Origin: Monodelphis domestica
Lineage: Eukaryota; Chordata; Mammalia; Didelphimorphia; Didelphidae
Direction of reading: 5' to 3'
DNA length: 64,000 nucleotides
Assembly: GCF_027887165.1 (NCBI RefSeq)
Contig: NC_077234.1
Span: 250,514,158-250,578,157 of the forward strand
Translations under genes and position numbers: made by a program
In this document: positions 34,592 through 43,555 of the stretch, in pieces
Layout: the number at the start of each line of letters is the position of its first letter
How positions within the stretch are numbered: the first letter of the stretch is position 1
Notes under the pieces: generated by a model
The model's input: the letters and a program-made list of their open reading frames with translations, nothing else
The model's database searches: none
Told to the model about the DNA's origin: nothing

Positions 34592-35394
34592 AAGAATGTT
34601 GGGGCAGTTTTTTTAAATAATTTCCTGTAGAATGATGTCCAGGATTTTTTTTACATGATTTTCTGGTAGTCCAATAATTCTTAAATTGTCTTTCCTGGAT
34701 CTATTTTCCATTTCTGTTGTTTTATCAATGAGGTATTTCATTTTTTCATTCTTTTGATTTTGTTTTATAGACTCCTGCTACCTTATAAAGTCATTTGCTT
34801 CTAGTTGTTGGATTCTAATTTTTAAAGATGGAGTTTCATCCCTGGATTTTTGGTCACCCTTCTCCTTTTGGTTTGTTTTTCTTGGTAGGTCATCTTTCAC
34901 TTTCTTTGCCTAATTTTCGAGCTGGTCAATTCTGGATCTTAAAACACTATTTTCTTGTTTTAAGTCATGTGCCTCTGTTTCCAGATAACTTATTTTGCTT
35001 TTTAAGTTCTTTTCCCAATTGTCTTGTCTCTCTTAATTGTTTTTTTTTATTTTGTTTTGAGTTCTTCCAAAGCCTATGTCCAATTCACTGGAGTTCCTGT
35101 GGTTTTGCTTGGTGTTCCTTGGTCTTCCTCTGTTCCATTTGTCCTTTGTTCATTACCTGGCTATAAAGTGTCCATTGTAATTTCTTTTTTCCTTTTCTGT
35201 TGTTTACTCATACCCCCTCCCCACTGGCTATAATTTTGCTTCTCTGTTTATTTTGCTGGATCTGTGAGTTTGGACTATTTTGTCTAGAAGGTGCTCCTTC
35301 TCTGCTCTTTTGGTTGACTATATTAGGCTGATGGAATATCAATGAGCCCTGAGACCAGATCTTCCCCAGCTGCTAGCAGACGCTGAAGGTGGAG

Positions 35395-35857
35395 ATGGAG
35401 GTGTGGAGGCTGAAGGTAGTTCCCCTCATCCTCCTCTCTTCCTTTCTGCCTGCCACCTCCCTGCCAGTCCACCTTGGTCCCACAGCCATATCAAACTGGC
35501 CAGCAAACTGTCCTCAGGCTGTGACTATGCCCTTTTCAAGGATGGCATTGAGCCTATGTGGGAAGATAGCAGGAACAAACATGGTGGCCGATGGCTGGTC
35601 AGCTTGGCAAAGCAACAGCGTCAAAGCAACCTGGATCGGCTCTGGCTAGAGACGCTTCTTTGTCTGATTGGGGAGGCCTTTGAGGAGTACAGTGAGGAAG
35701 TATGTGGGGTTGTGCTCAATGTTCGCACCAAGGGGGACAAGATAGCCATCTGGACCAGTGAGGCTGAGAACCAGCCAGCTGTCACCTTTATTGGACGTGT
35801 CTACAAGGAGAGGCTGGGACTCTCTCCGAAGGTCATTATTGGCTACCAGGCTACCAG
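35395..35857 (+). pseudogene. EIF4E1B: Partly processed copy of an EIF4E1B-like (eIF4E family) mRNA, 3' exons fused, 5' intron part retained
   Basis: eIF4E proteins bind the m7GTP cap of mRNA to start translation; EIF4E1B is the oocyte-type paralogue. The open frame 35403-35999 contains, from about residue 29 to 149, an uninterrupted eIF4E core: KLSSGCDYALFKDGIEPMWE, 'GGRWLVSLAKQQR', 'DRLWLETLLCLIGEAFEEYS', 'CGVVLNVRTKGDKIAIWTSE', 'GRVYKERLGLSPKVIIGYQ'. Cap-binding residues corresponding to human eIF4E W102, E103, R157, K162 and W166 are present. W56, in an upstream exon, is missing. 'ASKLSSGCDYALFKDGI' and 'SLAKQQR' point to EIF4E1B rather than EIF4E. No introns separate the core exons. Upstream, however, is a pyrimidine-rich tract ending 'ttggtcccacag' (to 35485), right before 'ccatatcaaactggccagc', where eIF4E genes have an exon start, so intron sequence seems retained. 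Homology stops at GYQ beside a duplicated 'gctaccag' (35842-35857). The normal C-terminus, 3'UTR and poly(A) are missing. A functional protein is unlikely. Confidence 0.85.
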
Positions 35858-36440
35858 GCTGATTCTGTCCTGGTTGCAGACTTCCTTTGGGATCCCAGTT
35901 GGCCAGATCCTTACCTCTGCTCTCAGTGTGGTCAATAGGGGAGGGGTGTTGGAGATTGAGTTTCTTTGCCCTCTGAAGGCTTCTTATCTGCCCTGTTGAT
36001 AGACAAGATTAAGCCAGGAGGAGCTGATCTGTAGAGATGGATGTGCCCTGAGGCCAAAACTTTCAGAGTCAGAGGCCCACAATGGATCGTAGTGGCTAAA
36101 GGCTGTGACCAGACTGGCCTCCTTTCTGTCCCTCCTCCAGCTACCTCCCTGCCAGCTGTTGTCTCACATAGCTATGGTAGCAAGGCACTCCCTCTGGGCG
36201 GGAGCCCTCCTCCAGAGATCCCAGGGACTGCCTGAGTCTCAGCACAGCAGGTGGGGGAGGGGTCCTTAAATCTGAGAATTCAGCCTTCTCTGTGTACCTT
36301 TTAAGTTGAATCGATCAGGAGGGTCCCACAGCTCTTTCCTATGTTAGATTTGGTTTTCTGTCCCCCTGGAAGCATTTGTTTTTGAGGAAGGGTTTTCACA
36401 GAGGGCTTGACTTTTTCTGCTTCTAAGTGGTCATCTTGAC

Positions 36441-37105
36441 TCCGCCTCAATAATGTTTTAAATGGGCTATGATGGCAGCTGCCTGCGTGGTGGCAGCCTT
36501 GACTAACCCTGAACTGCCACATCCTGTATAAATGTCAGCTACAATAAGATCACCCTTGATGCCCCGAGACAGGAAAACAGCCGAGTGACAGGCTGAGAAC
36601 CACAAAGGAAGGGGAATAGTCCTATCTGCACAGTGAGGATGCTGAATGACTGTCTTTAGTAAAAGAGATCCCAGGGTCCTATGCCCACCGAAGCGTAGCA
36701 TCACAGTCATCGTGCCCGTAGACACTGATGACAGACCTCAGCCTCTTCCGTTCTTATAAAGTCACCAACTTGATTCATTAACCTGTATTGACCACCTCCA
36801 TTCCTAACCCTCCCAACTAAAGGTGAAAAAGAAAAGTTATACCCACAGGGATACCAGAGGGTACAGCTAGGAAAATGACTCCACTCATATGGAGGTGGCG
36901 CTCAGAAAGAGGTCGTAGTTCTCTTCCCAAACCTCATTATATCTACCACCAAATGTGGAAGAGGCAATTTTTTTCTAGAAAAGTAAAAGAAAGAAAAGAA
37001 ATTTTGCGACTTTTGTTAAGTCGTATTAAAGGGGCAGCGGAAGCAACATCATCAAGCTTTCAACATAAATTTCATATATCAAAATTATGCTTTAAGTACA
37101 ATTTT
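36441..37105. other. Unassigned sequence flanking the L1 5' end
   Basis: The minus-strand frame at 36447-36725 (92 codons) has no recognisable domain. Nothing else stands out. Confidence 0.3.
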
Positions 37106-37109
37106 CTCT

Positions 37110-37165
37110 TTCTTGGTACTGGACACAATGCTTAACACATAAGCAAGCCCTTAACAAATGCTTAT
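37110..37165 (+). mobile_element. L2/MIR3-type tail fragment
   Basis: 'ggtactggacacaatgcttaacacataagcaagcccttaacaaatgcttattaat' matches the ancient 'gcttagcacagtgcctggcacatagtaagcgcttaacaaatgctt' tail. Confidence 0.6.
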
Positions 37166-37194
37166 TAATCTTACAAATCATAAAAGCCCAAGAC

Positions 37195-37305
37195 CTTCCC
37201 CTTACAGATGGGGAAACTGAGGCCTTTTGTGACTTATTCAAAGCCATAAAGGTAATCAACTGAAGTTACACAGTATAAAACCTAGATTTTCTTAATTTAA
37301 AATTT
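37195..37305 (-). mobile_element. MIR-type SINE fragment, antisense
   Basis: 'ccccttacagatggggaaactgaggccttttgtgacttattcaaagcc' and 'acacagtataaaacctagattttctta' are the antisense MIR core, worn. Confidence 0.6.
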
Positions 37306-37745
37306 TATTTAATTATTTTAGAATATTTTCACATGGTTACATGATTCATATTCTTTTCCTCTACTCTTTCTCACCCCCATCCCAGCCAACAAGCAATTCC
37401 ACTGGGTTTTATGTGTGTCATTGATCAAGAACCTATTTCCATATTATTGATATTTGTATTAGGGTGATCATTTAGAGCCTACATCCCCAATCATATGCCC
37501 ATTGACCCATGTGACCAAGCAGTTATTTTTCTTCTGTGTTTCTGCTCCCACAGTTCTTCCTCTGAATGTGGATACATTCTTTCTCATGAATCCCTCAGAA
37601 TTGTCCTGGATCACTGTGTTGCCACTAATGGAGAAGTCCATTACGTTCGATTGTACCACAGTGTATCCATCTCTGTACAATGTCCTCCTGGTTCTGCTCC
37701 TTTCACTCTGCATCAATTCCTGGAGGTTGTTCCAAGAACTAGAAT
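37306..37745 (-). mobile_element. L1 3' end (3'UTR), antisense, 5'-truncated
   Basis: 'tgtgtcattgatcaagaacctatttccatattattgat', 'gtagatgcat'-free 3'UTR sequence, then 'ccctcagaattgtcctggatcactgtgttgcc', 'ttgtaccacagtgtatccatctctgtac' and 'ctcctggttctgctcctttcactctgcatcaattcctggaggttgttccaa'. The last blocks are the reverse complement of 20770-20880 and 34090-34230 in the sense L1s ('cctccaggaagtgatgcagag'). Truncated at about 37745. Confidence 0.88.
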
Positions 37746-38095
37746 TTTTTTGAAAGCCAAAAACCAATTTGGAGGGCCATATGTGAAGAGCACTTAGTAT
37801 ATCTATGTCACTTAAGGATAGCTTCAGTGCTGATGATGAATTAATCTTTTTTTCAAGAATGACTTTTTTTTGCACTTCTGTGTCTGTATAACTGAAACTA
37901 AAAAATGGTATTGCATTAAGTAATCATCTTTTCCATCTTCCCTCTAGTACCTCAGGACTTTGTATGGATTGTAGATGCAATGGATAATCAATCTGCCATC
38001 CTCAGATATCTGTGCGTTTCCCAAATAGCTAGCTGTTTGGGGTGGAGATGAAGGTGGGGGACAGTGCTGGACAAAACTTCCAAAGTTGGATCACA
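37746..38095. other. Unassigned sequence
   Basis: Nothing recognised. Confidence 0.3.
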
Positions 38096-38225
38096 AGTAT
38101 ATAATAGATAAAGCTGGAAAGAACTTTATATACTGTCTCAATTTGGAGATGAGAATACTATAGCAGAAGGACATGCATTTCAAGTAGAGTCAGAATTTGA
38201 AAACATATCTTTGATATCCATATTT
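38096..38225. mobile_element. CR1-like/MIR-like fragment
   Basis: 'agataaagctggaaagaactttatatactgtctcaatttggagatgagaatactatagcagaaggacatgcatttcaagtagagtcagaatttg' resembles 'agagctggaagggacct ... agatgaggaaactgaggc...'. Strongly worn. Confidence 0.35.
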
Positions 38226-38510
38226 AGCCTTCTTTCAACTGTACAACTGGAGGAAATGCAATTCAAATGAACAAGAACTAAGTGCGTACTCTGAGGAGGG
38301 CAGTGTCATAAAATAAAAACAAAAACATGGCCTGCTCACGTGAATTTTACAATCAAATGTGCTCATATGATAATACAAAATAAATATGGAGTAAATTCAA
38401 GATAAAGGAGAATATGAACAATTAAGAAATTCAGGGAAAACTTCATGTAGGCAGTGGCAACAGAGCTACGAATTCCAAAATGTTTGGAAATCTAAGAAAT
38501 AGGGAGACAC

Positions 38511-38645
38511 CTAACCTCTCTGACAGCCACAGATTCTTTATCTGTAAAATGGGAACAGTGCCTCCAGGACTGTTATAAGGATTGAGTTGTAAAGTACATT
38601 GTAAACCTTGAAGCACTATACAAATGATAAGTGTGATCATCATTA
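38511..38645 (+). mobile_element. MIR-type SINE 3' part, sense
   Basis: 'cctctctgacagccacagattctttatctgtaaaatgggaacagtgcctccaggactgttataaggattgagttgtaaagtac' then 'cttgaagcactatacaaatgat' is the MIR CORE and 3' end in order. Confidence 0.8.
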
Positions 38646-38654
38646 TAGACCGCA

Positions 38655-38880
38655 GAAATTGAAATTTAAAAGATATGAGTTCAAATCCTGCCTCAGATAC
38701 TTGCTAGTTATATGACTTTAGGCGAATCATTAACTTTTCGGTTATCAGTTTTCTCATCTGTAAAATGGAAATAGTAGCCATCCACTTTACAAAGATGTGA
38801 GAATCAAATGAGATTTATGTAAAACACTTAGCAAAACTTAAAACATTATATGAATACTAAATATTATCATTCATGCATCT
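38655..38880 (+). mobile_element. MIR-type SINE, sense
   Basis: 'gatatgagttcaaatcctgcctcagatacttgctagttatatgactttaggcgaatcatt', 'cagttttctcatctgtaaaatggaaata', 'gtgagaatcaaatgag' and 'acacttagcaaaacttaaaac'. Head, core and 3' region in order. Confidence 0.88.
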
Positions 38881-38884
38881 CTTT

Positions 38885-39120
38885 TTCCACCATTAATGTA
38901 TAAGTCTGAAAGCAAGGATCATGCAATTTTTAGTATCCCAGTGCTTTGTGGGATATAAGTTCTTAATAAATATTTTTTATTTTATTTTATTGGAAGTTTT
39001 TGAAGGGCAGGGGCCATAGCTCTCATTTTTAATGTATCTTTTCATTTTTTGTATCCCCTTGGTGTGTAGCATTGTTTTAGACATTTAATAAGTACAGAAT
39101 AATTCTTTAATTGTTGTGTT
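38885..39120 (+). mobile_element. Two L2/L3-type tails in tandem
   Basis: 38895-38980 ('gtctgaaagcaaggatcatgcaatttttagtatcccagtgctttgtgggatataagttcttaataaat') and 38998-39090 ('gaagggcaggggccatagctctc', 'tatccccttggtgtgtagcattgttttagacatttaataagt') both follow the 'gagggcagggactgt ... tatccccagcgcttagcacagtg ... aataaat' tail. They are adjacent and in the same direction. Confidence 0.55.
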
Positions 39121-39132
39121 TGACCTTGTACA

Positions 39133-39213
39133 AATCATTGAAGTTTCCTCAGGTTTTACTTCACTTACACACATAAACCAATTTGAAATAAAGATAATTA
39201 CAATTAAGACTGG
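39133..39213 (+). repeat. 81-bp segment, partner of 28721-28801 (inverted)
   Basis: The segment begins 'aatcattgaagtttcctcag' and ends 'caattaagactgg'. It is identical to the reverse complement of 28721-28801 except for one base. The right end overlaps the start of a MIR (39205 onward). There are no inverted ends, no poly(A) and no target duplication, so it does not look like a mobile element of its own. Confidence 0.93.
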
Positions 39214-39355
39214 AAGTATAATTTTTTTGTCCTGGTTGTGCCACTAACTAGTGAAATGAACTTGGCAAGGTCTGTAGGACTCAGTTTCCTTATGTGTAAA
39301 ATGAAGAGATTTGACAAGATGTTTTTTAAGTTCTTTCTAGTTCTAACATTATAGA
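39205..39355 (+). mobile_element. MIR-type SINE, sense
   Basis: 'gactggaagtataatttttttgtcctggttgtgccactaactagtgaaatgaacttggcaagg' then 'ctcagtttccttatgtgtaaaatgaagag' and 'agttctttctagttctaacatt'. Confidence 0.8.
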
Positions 39356-40214
39356 ACTATTATTCGTTGATACTAGATGAGAACATAGTTTGAAAAATAT
39401 TTAGTATATAAGAAAAGGATATTTCAAGTCCCAAATATAAAAGATAACTACATTGATAAAACTAGTAGAGACAATTGAAAATAAGTGAAACTTCAATCAA
39501 GTTAAAAAATATTTCTTCATTAGACAAACTACTGGTATAGTAGTAAACCCTTTAAATTTGTTTGAATTTTCATCCATTTATTTCTGAAACGTCTCAGAAG
39601 TGCAGTCATCTGGTTTCTGATTGGCTTTAAAATAATGTGTTAAATTTATGTGGGAGCCTTCACTTGAGAATATCATCTCCTGTCAGGAGGAGAGACTCAC
39701 ATCCTTCCTAATGATTCACTATGGTTTTGCCATTATCAGACAGAATTCAGCCCAAGGTTAAGAACAGCCAAAGGAAACTGTTTTGCCCAGAGAGTGGTCC
39801 TGATTAATGTCTTTTCTCCAGACTTATATTAGAAACATGGAGTGAAGTAGACTCAGCAAACAGAAAGTGAAATCAGAACAAAAGTATTTGAATAAGGTGA
39901 GGAACTTTGGTAGAAACAGCTAACAAGATGCAAAATGGAACAAGTTCGGAAGGGAAAGGCGGGTCATCAGAAAAGAAAGTAGGTAAAGACCTCAACCCCA
40001 GAAGGATTATCTATTTGATTTAATTTTTAAATATATAAATGTAAATTTTTCATCAGTTCTCCCTCTTATGAACTTTCTTTATCCATTAAAGTGCAACTCA
40101 GAAGCCTCCTAATAGCAGAGGTGAATTTAAGATCTTAATGCTAGGAAAAAATGCACGTAAGGGATAGATGACTGTCAGCTGCTGGAGGAGTGTGCCTACC
40201 TAAACTCTAGAAAA
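39356..40214. other. Unassigned sequence
   Basis: No recognised gene or repeat. Confidence 0.3.
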
Positions 40215-40350
40215 TTTCATTATGAGTTTGACTAAAAGGTGGTGAATTTTTCAGCCATAACAACTTCTAAAGATGCTATGCATCAGAAACAAAACTAGAA
40301 CCCAGGACTTCCTCACTCTGAGATCAAGTCTCTATTCACTATGCCATTTT
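40215..40350 (-). mobile_element. MIR-type SINE remnant, antisense
   Basis: 'aaactagaacccaggacttcctcactctgagatcaagtctctattcactatgcca' is the antisense head. The core is barely recognisable. Confidence 0.5.
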
Positions 40351-40914
40351 CATCATATGTTTAGATTAAAAACAAAATCTTCCCTGTCGTTCAACTATTT
40401 ATTTTCTCAGTTCTATACACATTAAGGGGTCACGATTTCACTTGTCTGTATATCCCCTCTACTGGCATGAGCAAACCTTGATATGATCTTTGGAAATCAT
40501 TAGCCAGAGGTGGGGTCGCGGTGGAAGGAGTTCAGCATCAAGATCCAAGCTGCTAGGGATACGCTACTCCTAACTTAAGATAAGTTTACGGACAGCAGAC
40601 AGAGTTGGTTACAGGGCTGATACTTAAGACATTTCCATTTGGTAGGAACTAACAAAACTTGCCGTATTTTGATGTTTTCAACTAAACGAAAGAAAGATAC
40701 TTCTATGATACAATGAAATTTCAGAATATGACTCTTCCCACTAATACAGGAATCTAATTGAAGACTCACAGGGTTCTAAAGTATTTCACAATGATTCATT
40801 AGGGTATCATTGCATTTCTGTGACTCAGTGATTTGTAGTAAAGTAAAATATTCACTTCTTCAAACATGAAAATAACTATTATTTCTCAAAATGGACTTTA
40901 AAGATTACATAGAG
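40351..40914. other. Unassigned sequence
   Basis: Nothing recognised. Confidence 0.3.
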
Positions 40915-41045
40915 TAGTTGAACTTCATCATTTTATATTTAAGAAAACAAAGGTGTAGAAAATAAGGGGCACTGATAAATTAATAAAGCTAATTAATGGC
41001 AGAAACAAGACTAGAAATTAGTTACTGACTTTTAGTCCATTAACT
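40915..41045 (-). mobile_element. MIR-type SINE remnant, antisense
   Basis: 'tcattttatatttaagaaaacaaaggtgtagaaaataaggggcactgataaattaataaagctaattaatggcagaaacaagactagaaatt' keeps the spacing of 'cattttacagatgaggaaactgaggc ... aagtgacttgcc ... agctagtaagtggcagagc'. Worn. Confidence 0.5.
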
Positions 41046-41059
41046 TTAATTCATTTTAT

Positions 41060-41100
41060 GTGATATGATGTGATACATAATGTTATATACCACATCACAT
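41060..41100. repeat. Imperfect inverted repeat (AT-rich hairpin)
   Basis: 'tgatatgatgtgatacat' and 'accacatcacatca' (about 41060-41102) can pair over the 'gatgtgat'/'atcacatc' part. Probably incidental. Confidence 0.4.
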
Positions 41101-41139
41101 CAAATAATATGAATATATAATTTATACATAATATATATT

Positions 41140-41300
41140 ATCACCATACTGTGGAAAGACTACAAGTTGAAAGACTTGAGTTCAAAACCCAGATCTGCCA
41201 TTCACTATTTCATTTAACATTTCTCTGTGCTTCTGTTTTCTCACACATAAAATGAGAGGGTTAAATGTTTTTTTTTCCAACTCTAAGGTCTATGCATTGG
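41140..41300 (+). mobile_element. MIR/Mar1-type SINE, sense
   Basis: 'gaaagacttgagttcaaaacccagatctgccattcactattt', 'ctctgtgcttctgttttctcacacataaaatgagagggttaaatg' and 'caactctaaggtctatg'. Confidence 0.7.
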
Positions 41301-42570
41301 ATTGACCCAGTTCCCTTGCTCTCTCCCCAATATTGATGCTAATGTTATTTTATTTTCTTGGAGTTGTTTTCTTTATGCATTAATTTCATGTTTGAATATA
41401 AGGAATGATATGTTTATTTTTCCCTTCTAAGACTTACTTTCTCTTTCTAGGGCCAAAGACTCAATTTTGTATAGATGTCATAAGCTGGTAGCATTTGTGT
41501 ATTTGTAGTATTTGTGTCTTGGAAACTTATCTTCTCAAAATAAAGTTACTAAATGTTATGGGGCAAAGCTCTGATGCAGCACTTTTTTAGCTTAACTTTG
41601 ATGTTCAGATGAAATAAACCATGCATAAGTCATTAAACATTTAATCAAAATTTTATGTTGCTTTAATGCAGCAATATGCAACCCATATATACTGGTGCCT
41701 AGCTTCTCACAACCCACCCCACCTTGTTTTCATCAGAAAACCTGACTGACTGGGAGATCAACAGGAGATAGTAACTCCTATGATCTTGGTCACAGATTCC
41801 ATATGATAGAGACTTTTATGCTTCTAGATCATCAGGAAGTTGAATTAGCTAAGGCAGGTACAATCAGATTTTGGAGCATTTTTGTCTTCTTTCAGGTAAA
41901 GTCTCCTTTTGATGTGGAAAGGAGGAAGAAGGTAACATCAGGGAAATGCTAGTCCTATCACGAATGCATAACATAAAATACTTAAGATCACAGAGGAAAC
42001 CAATTATATTTAAGTACAGTTTTAAAAAATTAACTCAGAGACCCTAGATAAAGAACCTCTCTACTAGATCTTCATAAGTTTTCAGTTAGGTAATATATTT
42101 GTATTTAATTGTATTTAAGTAAACAGCTAATTAATTAGCCAGAATTGAACTCTTTGCTAAATTGGATATACTTAAATAGACTCCATGATCTTTTCAACAT
42201 GGTGATTGCCTCCATTGGTATATGATGAAACTCCTCTAGCTCTTTTCACCCTGTAAAATACTTGACAAATGTCTGCCCCAATATTTTTGTTTGAGATTTG
42301 GTCAAATGTGCTGGAGATTTAGCCTTTTGATCTTTTTATACATCATGGTATTAATATAATACCACTAGGAATACCCATGTCTTGGGTACTCTTGCTCATG
42401 ATACATGCTTAGCCAAAATCATTTTTAAAGTAGGAATGAAAGAGGAATGGCAAGATCAAACCTCAAACTATCCTAAAAACCATAATCATCAACACTCATT
42501 GGCACTGGTAAAAAATTGAAGAGATCAGGTAAACTAGTCCCAGAAACAATTCTATAGAGAACTATAATGT
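41301..42570. other. Unassigned AT-rich sequence
   Basis: Nothing recognised over about 1.27 kb. Confidence 0.3.
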
Positions 42571-42574
42571 TTAT

Positions 42575-43555
42575 CTTTGAGAGCTGAGTCAGTAGTCTCT
42601 CAGGGAAGAGGATCCTTCTGCCTAGAATGTGGCGATTCAGTCAGATAAATGGCAAGACGCATCATATGCTCAATCTGTGTCAGGCATCACACAGTGCTCT
42701 GCCATGGCACAGAGGTTGGTTTATTTTATAGATTCAGTGAGTACATGCTTTTCTGGCACACAATAATTTTTCAGCATGCATGATCTACAGATAATTGGAT
42801 ATGTCACACATTAACAAGTCACTTAATCAACATTTTATGATCATTTACTATGTTGCTACAGCAAAGATTGAGATAAATGGTATGAGTAGGGTGATTTGGA
42901 GGTTAATCCCTCCTGACCTAGGGTTGACCAGTGAGGAGAATCATTGTTACTTTTGGTCAGCTTTCACAACCAATCACAATTAGGAGATGGGTAACAAAAC
43001 ATTTTGTAGCTAGGTACAGGGTTAGAGGGCAATTTAAGGCAGACCAGAATTGGAATTTTCCTCAATTTCCAAGTTGTATATTTCTTGTGCTTGATTCAGG
43101 CACCTGGCAAGGTTGCTTGGTTGTTATGTAACAAATCAGTGGAGTGTGTCTTGTAGACCTGGACAGGAAGGTGATTGATCTTCTTGGCTTGCCTGACTTG
43201 TAATGGGAGTGAGTGTAACTCTGTGGAGAGGGAAAGGAGGGGGGTAATGGGTAATAATATCTGGTTTGAATTCTGTGAATGTAATATTTTAGGGTAATAA
43301 TCTGGGTAGATTAAGGTGGGATATATGTGTGTTAACCCTATAAGCATTTGCTCTCATATGATTTCTCCTGTATTGGGGAGAGAGAACAATAATCATAATG
43401 ATTCCATTAGTAAGAAAAGTTAGAGGGAGAAGTCACACAGAAGGGGGTTCATTGGGTGCCTTATTTTCTGGGGGCTACTTTGCAGTCTCCATTTCCCCAG
43501 ACTGTGATTCTGTCAGGCAGCAGGGATGTGATGGTTCTCCAGAGTTTATATAACA
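42575..43555 (-). mobile_element. Candidate LTR-type repeat (fossil), antisense
   Basis: Read on the minus strand, the order is that of a retroviral-type LTR. A promoter-like stretch with 'gattggttgtgaaagctgac' (CCAAT-type) is followed by 'ctataaaataaacc', combining a TATA-like and an AATAAA signal. About 100 bp of U5-like sequence follow, ending near 42600. No coding region of a virus is recognised beside it, so it would be a solitary LTR. Boundaries are approximate and the family is not recognised. Old; not coding. Confidence 0.4.

Larger units (their letters stand above)
33291..36440 (-). mobile_element. Antisense L1: ORF1 to 5' end, interrupted by a sense L1 and carrying an EIF4E1B-like copy
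   Basis: ORF1 C-terminal sequence is at 33305-33460: 'tgatctggtagttcttgaacttggctataacattcctggtcattgtc' is the antisense of 'rnviakfk.yq'. It resumes at 34601 ('tttcctgtagaatgatgtcc', 'ttttctggtagtccaataattcttaaattgtc', the antisense of the RIIGLPE block) and runs to the ORF1 start near 35210-35225. The 5' end is at about 36440 ('gtcatcttgactccgcct'; minus: aggcggagtcaagatgac). A sense L1 fragment (33461-34591) and a host-gene copy (35395-35857) lie inside. ORF2 and the 3'UTR are missing on the 3' side. Confidence 0.72.

Noticed and set aside
35389-35649. Second plus frame over the EIF4E1B-like copy
   Set aside because: Shadow frame; the eIF4E similarity is in the frame starting at 35403.
36447-36725. 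92-codon minus frame beside the L1 5' end
   Set aside because: No recognisable family; lies at a repeat boundary; no splice evidence.
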